Assembly: GCA_028554795.2 (NCBI GenBank)
Contig: CM068829.1
Coordinates: forward strand, 135,198,579-135,262,578
Direction: 5' to 3'
Source of the DNA: Sinohyriopsis cumingii
Taxonomy: Eukaryota; Mollusca; Bivalvia; Unionida; Unionidae
DNA: 64,000 nucleotides
Made by a program: the position numbers and the translations under genes. Positions 45,242 through 59,648 of this stretch are shown piece after piece; position 1 is the first letter of the stretch; every line of letters begins with the position of its first letter. The notes beneath the pieces are model-generated. The model saw only the letters and a program-made list of their open reading frames with translations, had not been told where the DNA came from and did no database searches.

Positions 45242-48089
45242 CTCCAATAAATGAAACATCATTTTTTTGCAGTAATAGGTCCGGTTAGCATAATAAAAAC
45301 CTTGATGTTCCAATTGCTGCAACGTACGAAGTAATGCTCATTTACCGAAATTTCTTTAAAATGATATCTTCTACATACCATATACACTCCTGTGACACTA
45401 TGAAATTATCAAGCTGTAAAAGAGAAGAATTATATGACTATTCATACCTTCAATAATCGTGTTCATAGTGGATATCGTCATTTCAATATTGATTTATCTT
45501 CACACTTAAGCGTCAGAGATATTGGGGTATCATCCGTCTAAAAGTCAATCTGGAATAAGCTCTAGTTCCTAAAGATCTGCAGGAAGGCACTTCACCAACC
45601 TGGTACACAAATTTCTCAGATAATAATAACGTTCAAGAGGGGTTTTATTTCTGACTGTTAGCAAGCGGCAACAAAATAAAGATGAATCTTCGACACATTG
45701 ATCGAGATGAGTCATGCCTTGTTAGGATTTGTTTTCTTTATATAATCTTTGGTACAGATGCTTGAACGCGACAGGATTACGGAACAATGTCTTGGCAGGT
45801 TTGCTCCATTAATATTTAATATTACACACCTAATTGGCCCTAATTCGCCTCATTACCAATTCCTTCCGTTTTGGTCCAAATCTTTATGTAAGATTTTGTA
45901 ACTGTATCAGGAAGCAAGCTTACAAGGTCAAGTCGCTTGTGTGTCATAGCATGTCACCGAACAGCGGATATTTTAGACTCTAGTGACTGAAGTATGTTAT
46001 CAGTAGTAGAAATTCAATAATCTGCAGTGGGTGAAGCCTTTAAGGGGTTGTTGCTGTATAAATTTAAATATTAGGAATATTTGTCATACTATAATAACTA
46101 TCTTACGAGTTTATGTGTGAAAACATTGGCGTAAGGACTCAGGAGTGATTAACAATCTTACACCCTTGGTCTCAACTTCGTCCCTTGTGTTCCAACCAAT
46201 GATTGTACACAGCATACAAAGTATGGTCCCTATATACTTAGGCTGCATTCAGATAATTACACATTGACTTTGTTACAATGTTTTTGTTTTGTGTCCTGAT
46301 TCTGTATTACAAGATCACACAATTTGTGAGTATCTGATGCTCGAGAAAACTGAGATATTTTATTTTTTATCACTCAACCCAATGTTTCCATAAGATATAA
46401 TATAAATTAGCATATGACATTCTTGATTATAATGAGATGTTTCTTAATTTCCCACGGTTTATATTGCAACAAGCGGCTACAAATATTTAGGATAGGAATT
46501 TTCAATCATTCATTGCAATACGTTGCAATTCGTCGATATAATGTTTTGCTGCTGACTCGGTATTAAAAATGCATACAACGTAAGAATGCTTGATGACATG
46601 CTATCATGCTTGAATATTGTTAGATATGTGACATTTATCACCCCACTCCCTTTCCAATGCATGTAATATTTAATCATCCACTGTACTACGTTTCTTATCA
46701 TCTATACACTGTCTCGTTGATTAATCAACTTTTCATAGGTAGGCTAACTGAAAAGGCTGTATGGCAACAACTTGTTATAAGTGAGCATTTTGAAGTTTCC
46801 CAATATCCTTACCACATGTCATTAATAATAGCTGGAACATATGCTTTATTATCATTTGCATGTCGCTGGCCGCCAACAAATACAACCGTGTTTCTATTTC
46901 AATATCTAAATGCTCAACAGTTAGATATTCTTTCTGATGATATTCACACACACTAAAGAATTATGGGATACTTAAAAGTTTCTCATCTACCACGTAATCA
47001 AGTACCTGGCATAATAATAGCGACGTTGTTTGATCAACATTTCGTGTACTGTATCTCACCGAGTTAAGCTGTCTTATTTTCGTGAAATTAGAGATTAACT
47101 ACTGATATTTAACGATTTTGCTACATAATAATTAAAGCAAGTGAACTACAGCCAAGTGAACGATTATTGAACCTCCTTTAGCTGGACTTGATTCAAATAA
47201 ATATGTTGAAATCTTTATATGACACTAGATCGTCCTCTGTATTAAACTGCTTTATAAATGGATGGATTCGTTTACATACGGGTATTTTGGAGCTTTTTAA
47301 AAATCTCCATAAGTAAAGGAGAACTTCCTTTTCTGGGCTTTCTTTCTCAGTCTGATAAAGAAGTGCTTATCATATAAGAAAATGGGTGTGCCCAGCACGT
47401 ACAATCTAATGAGAATTAGCATTGTTACATATCTAGATTTGTTCAAATTTCCATTGGTAATATTAGCAGATAAATGTGGGGCCACACTTCAAAGAATACT
47501 ATGTTGTAATTTTGATTATCAATTTAATTGGGCGATATTCCTGTTGGCAAGCCTTTGCATTTTTTAGTTTTAGTTCGCAATTGAGATTCATCCTTATTTA
47601 GGAGTTCTCTAAAACATCGTATGCACCATAAAACATACAAATGCCCGAAGGTTTAAGAATCACCAACAATGTGAATTAAATCGCTGATTTTGGTGACTGT
47701 CGGTAGATTCAACGTAAACCATGCACAAATATATATTGTAGGTGTTCCTACAGATAACACAGATCCGAAAGCAATGATATATGTAGATTTGAAGCGAGTA
47801 AAAATTGGTCACATTCCGCCGCTGCTGTCAAGCTCCCAAAGAGTCTGTGGTTTCTACTTCATTTGTATATAGCCCCTTTTTATACCAGACAACCATCTCT
47901 GAACTACCTTCAGATATTTATGCTAGATGATCTTGGGTAAAATACTAACATAATGTCGATGAACTTGTCAGTATCGCTCTGGAACATTGCAAGTGCCTGT
48001 CTGTCATAACGTATCACAATCCACCAAAACGTGCTGCATACAAATATACTATGATAGTATCAAGCATCTAAAAGAGTCTTGGCGGGTTT
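45242..48089. other. Non-coding interval, nothing recognised
   Basis: AT-rich. Frames at 46657-46956 and 47690-47872 are open but lack motif support or splice partners. Confidence 0.4.
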
Positions 48090-48960
48090 TTAAGACTGAT
48101 CAATGTAGGACTTACTGAAGCAGATAATATCAAGGAAAGCTAGTTTTTTGTGTGTATGTCTATGAGTTCTCCAGCGGTGGCGATAACGAATACAGCTTCG
48201 ATTCTCTGTTGTCGATCGATGTGTCGGGAGATCACTTATATGGTCAATCCGGTAATAATAGTCTCTCCTGCATGTGGAACACACAAGAGTTGTATGGAAG
48301 TAAAGGTGTTGGCAGTTTTGGTCTTATGAGTGGCACAATAATTCTCAGCTGTTGTGCTGCTCGAATGTAAGCAGGAACGGTCTTGGGCAAAGGTCTCCCA
48401 CGAGGCACTGTTAATATGCATGTTTCTCAAGGACTACCATAGAGAGTCCTTGAAACGTTTCTTTAGTCCTCCAACAGCGTGTTTACTCGCAGAGTTCGCC
48501 ATAGAGCAGCCGATTTGAAACGGCTCCTCAGGCGTGCGGCTGATGCGTTCTGCCCATCTAACTTGGCCCTCTGCAGCAACGTGAAGAGGGATGCAATGCT
48601 ATCAAGATTTGTGTGTTGCCACCTTATCCGCATAAGACAGTCCACGTATCGCTCGCATATGGGTGGATGGTGTACACTGCAGCATGGTATACTTTCAGCG
48701 TGATGGTAAGTCTGATTACTCTGATGTCCCACACATTCGCATTTAGCTTTCCAATGTTTGAGCTGACTTTGACAATTATGTTGTTGATCATATAGTGTCA
48801 AAGTTGACTTCTTGTGAGAGGCATCTGTCGACAGCAGGTAATTTCTGACCCATTACTATAACGTTAGTTTCGTAATATGGCTTTCCAGAGATGGGTTGGT
48901 AAAGACTTCAGTCATTTTGGTGCTGATTGTGAGGCTGTAATTCCACCGAAAGATGAGATA
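48090..48960 (-). mobile_element. Non-LTR retrotransposon (LINE) 3' end remnant
   Basis: Minus-strand pieces follow the order of the C-terminal end of invertebrate LINE ORF2 proteins: VYHAAVYTIHPYASDTWTV (about 48.66-48.71 kb), CLMRIRWQ, LLYGELCE (about 48.49 kb), SASWETFAQDRS (about 48.39 kb), and a closing zinc-finger-like CSTCRRDYYYRIDHISDLPT with final His-Arg (about 48.22-48.28 kb). The RT core and endonuclease lie outside or are deleted. Frames change several times, so it is a pseudogene. The family (CR1/L2/Nimb-like) cannot be fixed. Confidence 0.65.
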
Positions 48961-50293
48961 ACAACAGCAGTAAAACAATAGCAGTACTGACATATCCTGA
49001 GATATTCATATTACAATGTGTACAAAAAAACAGCATTTTTCCAACTGCTCTTAAACGTGTTCGAAAGACGACAAAAGAAAACAAGCTAGCCTATGTGCTG
49101 TTTTCCATGAGTGGGTCAGACAAATACCTGGTAGCTCCTTTAACGAAACACCACCAGCAGACATCAAACGGGTAATATTTTCATAGAATTTATTTTACTT
49201 AACACCACTTAAGAAAAACCTTGAACAAGATTCAGAAAGTCTCTTTAGAATTCGAAAATCAAGTTATATGTCTAGTTTGCGCATGCTGTGCAAAAGAAAA
49301 TTGCGGTTCATTATTTTATTGTTAGATACCATCATCTGTAATAAACTCGCAGCTGAAATCACTCACCTTGAAGCAAGATTTATTGGTAGAAAATACATGA
49401 TTATGACGTTACAATCCAGAAACAAAATTACATAGTGGCAACTTTGCTGATTCTCACAAAGAAGCAAACCACTGTTTAGAAAGATTTGAAGAGCACGACA
49501 CATTTCACACAAAACGCGTATATTACTTACTACACCCAAGCTTTATTTTATCCTGTTATTAAAGCAACAGCCACAGTAAGATAACGCAGAAATGGAACAA
49601 CATACATCTAAAGCTTATTACAACATGTTTAAGTACTTAAGAGAGTCTGGAAAAACTCTGACTGAACTTTATTATCTAAATGCTCGTTAAGCACACACCA
49701 AAAGCATGGCGAAGTCACCATAGACGACTTCTTATGCAGCTTTCTTTGAGCAATGTCGTTAGCAGTAACGAAAGAACGTGTTCCATAAGACACTAAGACA
49801 GCATCAAACTCTGAGCCACCATTTGTTTTTTGTTTTTCATCATTCGGCGATTTCTGTTTGATGCGTTGCGATTTAACAAATAGTTCCAAAATAGCCTTCG
49901 GGTACGTTGCTTTTACAATTGGTCTGCCTTTAATTAGTCTTAATGTTTATGTAAACTGGAATTAAACCAGCAACAAGTAGCAACCGCAATCTGAAAACAC
50001 GAAATAGTTGTCCACTGACTGGTTGTAGATGAAAAGTGAGGTCTTTGAATACAGTGGATCTGAATGCTAGGATTGTAATCAACATGTGATTGACTGAGCC
50101 TTTCGAGTGGCTGAAAATACAGCCCGTCACTAGAAACTTATATACGCAAACACATGCATTTGCCATTAGCAGTGGCTTAAAATACAGCCTGTAAAACGTC
50201 TAAAGAAAAATGCGAGGTCGGCAGATAATGGGGCCATACCGTGTGCGTACAGCTCCACTGCGTTCCACGCTCCACCTTTATCTACTACAATTC
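48961..50293. other. Non-coding interval, nothing firm
   Basis: A minus frame at 49629-49889 (86 codons) looks protein-like but has no signature. A plus segment near 49.07-49.16 kb (KLAYVLFSMSGSDKYLVAPL) is similar in quality. Confidence 0.35.

Positions 50294-50294
<1 letters not shown>

Positions 50295-50364
<70 letters not shown>
50295..50364. repeat. (TA)n microsatellite
   Basis: A pure TA tract of about 70 bases. Confidence 0.95.
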
Positions 50365-50367
<3 letters not shown>

Positions 50368-50693
50368 TACAGTTTAGAATGTTGAGTGTTTTTGTATCCA
50401 CTTAACTGAGGAAGCAGGAATACTGTCAGGCAAGAGCAATTTCTATAAGTGAGTATTTCCCATGGGCATTTGTGAAAGTCCATGTGTAACCCTTTATTCG
50501 CTTTTGCGACCTTTTGTCAGACTGTTTCTCGTAAAGGCTGACAATTTATATATTCCATTTGGTAGTGGTGGCAAACTCATGGGGCCTGCATCCACATATT
50601 TGTCTAAGGTAAGGTAATCAAACTTTATCTTCTCAATTGTTTCGTCTTTCCTTTGCCTCATTTGATTCCTTTATTACATGCTACTTGTCAGGA

Positions 50694-50928
50694 CCTCGGG
50701 TGGCTGAGTGACGTAAAAAACTTGCCTTTACTAATCACTGCCATCACACTGCGTGGGTTCGAATCTCGGGCACGGAAAATATAGTTGTGTGATAAAGCTT
50801 GCCAGTAGCTTCTCGTGGGTCGGAGTTCTTAACCGAATTTTCCTTGATTTTTCCTCCACTAGTTATATTAGCCGCCATGTCTAATCTATCACGTTCTGAA
50901 AAATGGCGTTACTCTCACTACAACAAGA
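50694..50928 (+). mobile_element. tRNA-derived SINE, second family (near full length)
   Basis: The head CTCGGGTGGCTGAGTG (box A) ... GGGTTCGAATC (box B) is followed by a body with GCTTGCCAGTAGCTTCTCGT and TGAAAAATGGCGTT and a short CTACAACAAG end. The body recurs at 34229-34371 and the head, inverted, at 33770-33868. Three partial occurrences in one window define it as a repeat family. Confidence 0.75.
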
Positions 50929-53900
50929 AGCCACGTGTCTCTTTTGGAAGCGCAGTTTCCACTTGTTTTAACCACCTTTCACTTTCTATTCTAATATTTT
51001 TCCTCGTCATTTTTCTGAATTTTATTCCCAACAGTTTACACAGAATCCAAAATAACTGCTTATAAACTGTTGTCTACTCTATTTGCTGACCGACTGACTC
51101 ATTTCCTGAACGGTAGTTACTTCCACAAGAAAGACAAGCAGTTTAGTCATGTGCAGATACATTAGGTGAGGATGGTGGGTATACACGTACTGAGGTTAGT
51201 TACTCATGTAACACTTGTCAGTGAAAAGTGTTCAAAATATATACTGCGCCATACCACCAGGTCGTGATCACCTGTTTCTAATAGTATGTTTGTGTCTATT
51301 CAGCCAATTTAAAATCCTTTATTTTTTAGAAGAAAAAAGGTCATCATTTTAGGGAAAGAGAGGTTAATACAAATTAGTACATTGACGTTTGACATGGTAA
51401 TTACATAATATGAAGTTTTATCCCATATCACTAAAGTGAAGTTCAATAATTGCTGTCATAGTTTAAACAATTTACTTCACGGACAATGTTGATGTTTGGT
51501 TGTAACGCACGCGTTTCGATACAGCTGTTGAAACAGCTGAATGATATTAGTAAATAAGACCAAGCACACTTGAAATGTATCCAGTCCAGATCTATATTAA
51601 AGATAATTGACAAATATAGCGCTATTATTATGAATACCAGTTCCAATTACGCAAGCAATGGTGTGTGTTTGATGAGGGAACAGAGGATTCAGAATTCAAT
51701 AAGCTATGTAAGATTAAGTTCATTTACATTTAGATCATGTATTTTACTTTTTATGATTTTTGTTTTAAAGAAATGTGATACACATCGGTGAAAAGTGTAG
51801 CCCTGGTGACATGATAATTCTTACCACTATCTAGTTCCAACATAGTTATCTTTATTCAGCGTTGGGGTGCATAGTACTGTCCTCCTCAAATTGTCAATCT
51901 ACGATTGTTAACAATGAGAGTGTTTGACACGCATGCTGAAGTAGTGAAGAAGGTATGTTTATTTTAATAAACGTTAGCACTGAGGGCTATGAGGAAAAAC
52001 AATTAGCATCGTTATACCAGCTAAAGGCAGTGGCCTTGCCTGGGATTTACTAAAAAAAAATAGGCATAGTTATAACAAATAAATATGCTCCCCAGACAGC
52101 TAACATGGAAGAAAACTAACTAAATAATATAGCCATCAGGAAAAATGCAGAGACTAAAACTAGATAATTTGTATTAATTTGCTCAAAATAATGTATTTAT
52201 TGAGCATGGTTACTGTTCTAATTTATCTGCAAAAATGTCAAAATGTTCTCAATTGCTGGCTGAGAAATTGGCGAAAGTTGCCACGAATTAACTTTATTTT
52301 GGCACGCTTATATCAGACTATTAATGTAAAAACAAAGTATGAAATACAAACGCTATGGCCGTTAAATATGTTCAAAAATGTTTTAGACAGGATTTTTTAA
52401 GGGACAAAAACACATATTCCCTGTTTTGGTACTAAACTGTCAATGACATTAACATTTTAAATAGTCTATAATAAAACGTTATACTTGGTATCTTAACAGC
52501 CTTCTACCCCACGTGGCTTATGCTTTTATCACGCGATGATGCGCGTGAAACTCTGTGCGAACCTACGTGACAAACCGCGAACATTACGATAGGCGCTCGT
52601 ACAAGAGGATATCCACGTGTGATATAAAACTTCAACCCAGACCAGTAACGAAAACAAAAACTTCTATTATCTATCTTCTCGATTATACATGAAAGCAGGT
52701 ATGCATCATTGAAATCATGTATTTCGGTGCATAAATTTAGCATCAGTTAATTACATACTAGCAATTCGATCAACACATGCGATTACCAGTACATGTCTGT
52801 ACAAGCAAATTGATGAATATTTGCATTTCGTCTGATAGCAATTCTTCTATAAGGATATACCATTTCTGATTTTACATGCGAGTCATTTTGTTTTTGTTGA
52901 GAAAAATAGATCTTAATCAAAAAATCTATAATTCTGACGTGACAAGTCATTATCTCAAAAGCGGAATTAAACATTTCGTGCAAATATGGAAAACTACTCG
53001 GACTAATTTTGATAAAAGAGCTAGCAATAATTCAAGATGGCGGAGTTTCTCACATCGGCTTAATACTTATGGATACTAACAAACGTTCTTCAGCAACCCC
53101 ATTCACGTTAAATATGAGCTACTTTATCGTCTGGTTTAATAAGTTAGTGTCATGATGCTGATCAGAATACCGCCAGTTTGAGTCACACAGGCGGAAAAAT
53201 AACATTTTAACTAATAATTAAGGTCAAATTGGTTGTACATGAGAAATGAAAGTCAAATTTGATGATCTAAGGTCCATGTCAATATAAAGTCTTTGAGAAT
53301 GTAAAACGTCTAACCTACTGGAATATCGTTTGCTGCGCTAAGGGCTTATCTGGTTTTATATCAAAACCGTCTTATTTGGAATGGAATAGTATAGCAAAGA
53401 TTAAAATCACTGTTTCATTTTGATGCATTATACAGGCATATATATATAGCATGATTGTTCAAAATCATATCCGGGGGATCTTGATAAATTAACTTTGCAA
53501 AAGAAATGAATGATACTTGGCAAAACATTTCATAAAAGCAAGATTAGTCATTATATGGTATTGTGCAGGATAAACTGACGTCGCTGACACTGCTTAGATG
53601 ATGACAATGATGTAATTAGCGAATATGATGACAACAGTGAAGACCATTAATGATCAAGTTATATAGAGAAACACCTTTGATATTATAATTATTACCCATT
53701 TATCGATCGTGAGAAATACGAAAAATTATAGAGCGACGCAGGTGCAAGATTGCTGTGGTAAGCAGTGGTAAACATGTATAAATGATGACAGTCGGTGTCT
53801 TGAATGGCAGCTCAAGGTCGTGTTATGTCCCGCGCTCGATAATACAGATCATCCTTGGAAAAATTAGCAGTTCAAGGGTGACCTGAAATGTAATGACATA

Positions 53901-54400
53901 GATTTTCTTTCAAGGTTCTTATACTAGGAACGATATGTATCACGGTAACACAACACAGGAAGAAATCCAAAGATGATTACAAAACTGGTAGTGACCGAGC
54001 AGAGGTCTGGGCGTGGATACGCGGGCATCAAGAACCCACAGAAAACATTTCACTCCACTTTGGCATCCACCTAATCGCTCGTGTATATCATCAAATTGTG
54101 AGATACTTGGACCAAGACTAAAATGTTGACAGATGCATGTTGATTTCCCAACACGACTTTGGTATGTTCCACCAGATTTGTTAGTTTAACCTCGAGCACC
54201 GAGACCTGGTTAAGGAGTCCGTGGTGGACATATATTTTAAATCACGTATAGGTAGAAACCTGGCTGGCCCATACTATTGATGCATTTCTTTGATCCTCTC
54301 CGCCGTACTCTGATGTTGCCGGGCCTGAGTGGTAAAATGAGAGACCATGGCGCCTGTAGAGAATGAGTAGAGTCATACCATAGAAATTACATCTGCTTGC
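50929..54400. other. Non-coding interval, nothing recognised
   Basis: AT-rich unique sequence. I find no element ends, splice-supported exons or tandem repeats. Confidence 0.45.
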
Positions 54401-54439
54401 AATTATAATATTATATTACGAAGTTAAGTTTGTCCTTAA

Positions 54440-57020
54440 CAAAATAATTGCTGGTCACAGTGAGGCTTTCTCCGACAAAGTCAACTGGAATTATTCACCT
54501 GTGGTTGACCCAAACACAACATTCTCTGTGTCTGGTGCCCAAACAAAAAGACACATCACTGGCAGTAAAATTGTCTAAGTCAAATTTGTCACATATGAAA
54601 AGGACAGGTGGAATGTTTTCATTCTTATCAGCCAGACCGGCTCTGTTAACGGATCCGAATCCCGGGGTTGCAAATGCTGCTTAGTTAGGAGTATCATAAC
54701 TCAATCCGGGATGGTTCTAAAAAAAGCGAGGATAGGTGGACCTTTAAGGTCCATCTTCCGTTGTAACTAGGGTTTAAAAACTATGCAAAGATTTTTGATT
54801 ATGCATCCGTCTTAACCAAAGGCTACAGAGCGGAAGTGGTCTTCAATTGTTGTATCGCCGTTTATGAAAGCAAAGTTTCTCACGCACCCATTGGCTAAAT
54901 TTTGACTTACTTGCGATGTCAGACAGTTAAACATTTCCGATGTCTTAATGCGGAATAACGAGTACCCACGAGTGCAATACTGACATCGTTTACCTGCAGC
55001 TGTTAATGTGTGGACATCTTGCTGCTAAAATGTTGCGCGTACTTAAGGTTTCACAAACGCCACAAGCGCTTGTTGATTGTACATTCTCATTTAGTGCGTA
55101 CACTTCATTGTATACGAAATGTCTGTTAACATTTGCTGAATCTCAACCGCCTGGCGCAGCACCGAAGCGGACCAGAGCAGATATGTAACCAAGGCAGATT
55201 TGACTTAGGTTTAACAGCCTTGTGTCTACTGACGTTGACCCGAGTGATCTTGTGATTTTCCAAGATGAAAATGAATAACTTCTTACGTGGACATTCAAGA
55301 TATTGTTTTGATGCTGTGAGGCACTATCAAAAAGTACCTCGTGGAAATCAGTGAAATCTGGAGAGAGAAAGGCTTTGGTGCATCAGTTGCGTCTATCAAA
55401 AATCAAATAGCAAAGTTAAATAAAAATGGTATTGAATTGTTAAACAATGTGGCGTTGAATGACCGGATACCTGATCATGAACGGAATACGAATTAAACTA
55501 TTGCAAGGGCCCACTGTAAGTGGATATAAAAATCGTTAAGATGGCCCTGCCACCACGTGAAGTAACTATACTTACACCATACCAAAAACTGCTGACCAAC
55601 GAACGATAGGAAAAAAATAATAACATATGTTCGAAATCTTTTGAGCACTCTTGATAAACAATCAGTCTCTCGCATGAATAATAATAATAATATATGACAA
55701 TCTCGAAGAAAATGCAGAATCTTTCACATAACATATACAACTTCAAAACCATTAATTGCCATAGCTGCAATACATGTTGAAGTATTCCACATCTATCCAC
55801 ATGGCTACTTAACCGTCTTTGGTGTTTGGGTTTACGATTAGACTTTCATTACATGTAAGTGATGGATTGTGACCTCGATGATGCAGTTACGGAGTCATCC
55901 AGCGGGGTTTGGACCGGTTGACTGTAGATGCCAGCATTAATGATACTTTTATTCCACTTCTCCATTAATATCTGTGCCAGAGTTGGTTTGAAGAAATCAT
56001 CACATCCACTAAAATATAATCTTGTGATGAGCCAAATAGCAATCGACAGTTGGGACCACCCTTATATATCAATGTCAACTCGATGCCAGCATGGGATGAT
56101 CGTTTTAGCACAACAAACGCTATATCACTTATTATACAGCCAGACGTGAAATCAACCAAAGATTGTTTCTATAGCGATAAGTTGAATTTCCCAGGAAATA
56201 TGCTGAACAGTATTGATTCAAATAAGAAGAGAACGGTCCCAACTGTTATTTACCAAGAACCTATATACTCACTTAATAGTTCTTAAACGAAAGCAATCGG
56301 TACAAACAAAGTATCAATGGATAGTCGGTGTGTTGATATATGAACGTAGTGCCAAACCCACAACTTAAAGATGTCACTGAAGATATTTTGTATGTTTGTA
56401 TGACGGTTATGTGAAGAAATTTGTATGGCTTGAAGTAATTACAGGTCTTGTATCTCACCAAGGTCATTATGTTGGCCATTTAGTCGCCACGATAACATTA
56501 TTAATTGGAGAACAAAGATAGATCCGAAATGTTATCGTCGTGAGAAGTTAGCTGAAGCAGAACAGCTGCTAGACGAGATCTGCGTTGTGAATGAATTGCA
56601 AGCGTATATATAACATTACAGATAACATTAGCTGAATCGCCGCAGCGAACACTATAGGTCTTGGTGTTGTCGAAATTACAACAACATCAGCAATCTTAGA
56701 TACACCAATGAGGCCTGCTGTCGAGACGAAATCGATAGCAACCGGTTGTGTTGGTGGTGATGTAACGTTCGCGGTTCCGCACGTGGTTTGACATACACTA
56801 TTTGAAAGATGTATTCTTTAAAAACAAATGAAAAATCTTTTGACAAAAATACCACTAGGCAGCAAGGTTATCGTGGCACATCTTCACCACTAATCGATGA
56901 TGACGGCTCATCAGTCAGCAAAAATGTGCCGTCTATTTTATAGATGAGTTAAAATGGATGGCCAGTATCTTCCGTGCAAATGCTTGGAATGAACCAATGG
57001 TGAATATTCCGATTCAGGTA
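54440..57020 (+). pseudogene. Scattered coding-like fragments, unidentified
   Basis: Plus-strand frames contain protein-like pieces that share an orientation but not a frame: VVDPNTTFSVSGAQTKRHIT (54.51 kb), GFGASVASIKNQIAKLNKNG (55.37-55.43 kb), DVKSTKDCFYSDKLNFPGNM (56.14-56.20 kb), YVKKFVWLEVITGLVSHQGH (56.41-56.47 kb), IGLGVVEITTTSAILDTPMR (56.66-56.71 kb) and ELKWMASIFRANAWNEPMVN (56.95-57.00 kb). The Gly/Thr/Ala-rich piece resembles a membrane-spanning or hydrophobic hairpin segment. Whether they come from one decayed gene is unproven. Confidence 0.25.
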
Positions 57021-57350
57021 TGTATAGAAATTAGTATGCGCCACATTTGAGTGAAACGATGTTTGGTTTTAAATCAATGTTTATTTCTTTATTTACTAAA
57101 TACAACTTAAAGCTAAACGAAATGGGGATTTCTTACAGCATACAGCATTCATGTTTGGTCACAATGCAATATAAGAGAATGTAGGCATCTTGGTTCAAAT
57201 AATAAATATTCAAATTAGAGCTTGTGACTAGGAAGATGCGTTTGTATTCTCGCTAGAGTGACCCGTTTCGGCTACCGTAGTGTGTCCATAGGCTAAAAAC
57301 TTTACACTGCTTGTTTCCAGATTATACCTTGCACAGTGCCATGTGATACT

Positions 57351-57395
57351 GCTACTACTACTACTACTACTAATAATAATAATAATAATAATAAT
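57351..57395. repeat. (CTA)n-(ATA)n microsatellite
   Basis: CTA repeats change to AAT repeats. Confidence 0.95.
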
Positions 57396-57631
57396 ACATT
57401 ACTAATAAAGCATTTAGCTGACAAGAAAATGTCTAATGTGCCTCATCCATCTCCTTTCACAAATATATTAAAAATATTAAGCAACATTATAAATGTCTTA
57501 AACAACACTGTAACATCTAAACCTTTACTAACTCTTATGTGCGATACAAAAGAAATTCGCAACACATAAAAAGGAACAATCATGCTTATTATGCCCAATT
57601 ATGATTAATAGGCTAATTTCATCTTTTCATT

Positions 57632-57828
57632 TTACACTCTTTTTACCAAACAGTTTTCTTTCGTTAGTTTCGTGGTTATGTACCATTTTGCTTGTTTAAG
57701 GTAAAGTGGTCTATACAGTAAGTCCTGCACTCTAGCCCCCGTGCTTTTCTTAGAAAGGGTATTTTTAAATTCAATACCAGGAACTGCATGTTTACTGGCA
57801 ACTTGTTCTGCTATCATGTTAAAGCGTT
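57632..57828 (-). CDS. Candidate terminal exon of an unknown gene
   Basis: The minus strand has a good acceptor (pyrimidines, CCATGCAG) at 57829, followed by 197 open bases to a TAA at 57632-57634. It encodes RFNMIAEQVASKHAVPGIEF, KNTLSKKSTGARVQDLLYRP and LKQAKWYITTKLTKE. Composition is that of a normal soluble protein C-terminus. No domain was recognised and no upstream exon was found to the right. It could also be a remnant of a mobile element. Confidence 0.35.
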
Positions 57829-58256
57829 CTGCATGGTCAGAAAGGTAAATATTTTAAAACTTCAGACTCATGTATGACTCTGTTTACAGAAACTCGTTAA
57901 AACATTAATTTCTAATGACGTTTAAGTTGCTCCTTTTTGCATGCCAGTTTTTATATCCTTATCCGAATACCACACGAGTGACACATGGTATATGACGTAT
58001 ATGCTATGTTGTTAACATCTATTAAACGAGGACATTGTAAGTATACGAGTTTATATACGATTGTAACTGTAAGGAAACTCTAGATGGAATGGGATAGTAT
58101 TGCTAGATTTTGATTCCGATGGGAAGTTTGAAGATAAAGATTGTATCACGGTATACCGCAAACAAGATTGAGATAGTGTGCAATTTTGTTTAGTCTATTA
58201 TACTTCCTGTTTGAAATGTCAGGGATGTTTATTTGCATTACGTACAAAGACTAAGT

Positions 58257-58278
58257 ACACACACACACAAACACACAA

Positions 58279-58319
<41 letters not shown>
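58257..58319. repeat. (CA)n microsatellite
   Basis: A CA tract with a few interruptions. Thr-His and Val-Cys frames on both strands are artefacts. Confidence 0.95.
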
Positions 58320-58321
<2 letters not shown>

Positions 58322-59210
58322 CTCGCCATATTCTGGTTCCCTGTTTCGTATACTCCCTGCGTTGCACTCCGCTATTCACTGCTCCCACCATGCTCTTTTG
58401 GAAAGAAAAGAGTTTATAAACGATTGCGACTATAATGAAACTTTGGACAGAAGAGAATATTAATGCAAGATTTTGATTCAAATGGTAAGTTAGAGAAACA
58501 AAAGTGGTATTATCAATGTGTAGCACAAATATTTTGTACAGTAGCCTACTTCCTCGTTGAAATGCCATGGGTGTTTATTTGTATTACGTGCGTAGTTTAA
58601 GTCATATACCACCCACACCAATCTTCCCGGCCGACTATAATTTGGTTCCTTACATCGTATGCTCCATGCGTTGGACTCCGCTATTACGGTTTCCATAGTG
58701 CTCTTGTTCGTAAGAATTATGAATCACTACCATACCTGGACCAATCAGTTTATCCGTCGACAGAATGGCACTATGGTGGAAGAGGTCTGTATGATTCAGA
58801 TCTCTTTTAAAGATAATGATTGAAAAGCTTTCACTCCATACTGTGTGCCTCTGTGCTAAAGTGTTTTACTACCTCTATGATTTTATGCAATGCCGCAATC
58901 GTCGTTGTGTTGTTTCAATCTCTTATTCAAAAACAATATTTCCAGGAGCCTTGAAATTATGTGGTCTAATGGAAACTTAAATTTAAAAAATATCAGTATA
59001 ACATGGATAAGATATCGTTCGTTTCTGAAAACATAATTTACATCCCTGTTCATTGTTGTGGCATATAACTGCATTAACTTAGCTCATATATCCATGTACA
59101 ACAACGCCTTTGTAAGAAAGGGGACAGGTCATTACAATTTCAAGATTTACTTGTTTGCTGTCAGGCAAGTCAACACTTGACTGAAGGTCGACGTTGACGT
59201 ACCTAAAATA

Positions 59211-59213
<3 letters not shown>
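58320..59213. other. Non-coding interval, nothing recognised
   Basis: Two stretches around 58.05-58.20 kb and 58.42-58.56 kb are loosely similar (GATTTTGATTC, a GGTAAGTT-like motif, TACTTCCT, TGAAATG), suggesting an old tandem duplication that spans the CA tract. Confidence 0.35.

Positions 59214-59291
<78 letters not shown>
59214..59291. repeat. (TA)n microsatellite
   Basis: A pure TA tract of about 78 bases. Confidence 0.95.
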
Positions 59292-59293
<2 letters not shown>

Positions 59294-59648
59294 CCTACAT
59301 ATAGAACATTGAAACAAATCTTTTTAGCGCTGCCGCCTCTGCAATTGTATGTAGATCAGCTACTCATTCGATATATCTCTTTGATATGCGTTATATCATT
59401 CATAATAAAAATTAAATGACATTTATTCGTATAGAGTTTGATACATGTTCTAGTTAGTCAAAAAGAAGAAAAGGTAACATTTTCGCTAAGAAATTGCCAT
59501 ACATTATGAAATGATCAATTATGTCAGCAGCTGTGATATATTTTACCAATATTTGGTGACAGTGTGAATAACTATTTTCACATTGGGAGGAATATGACTT
59601 GTCGCTTTTCTTTGTGGATAAGCTTGATGTTACAGAGAGCCAATCAAC

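Noticed and set aside
49629..49889. 86-codon minus-strand frame
   Set aside because: It looks protein-like but has no motif, no splice borders and no neighbours to support it.
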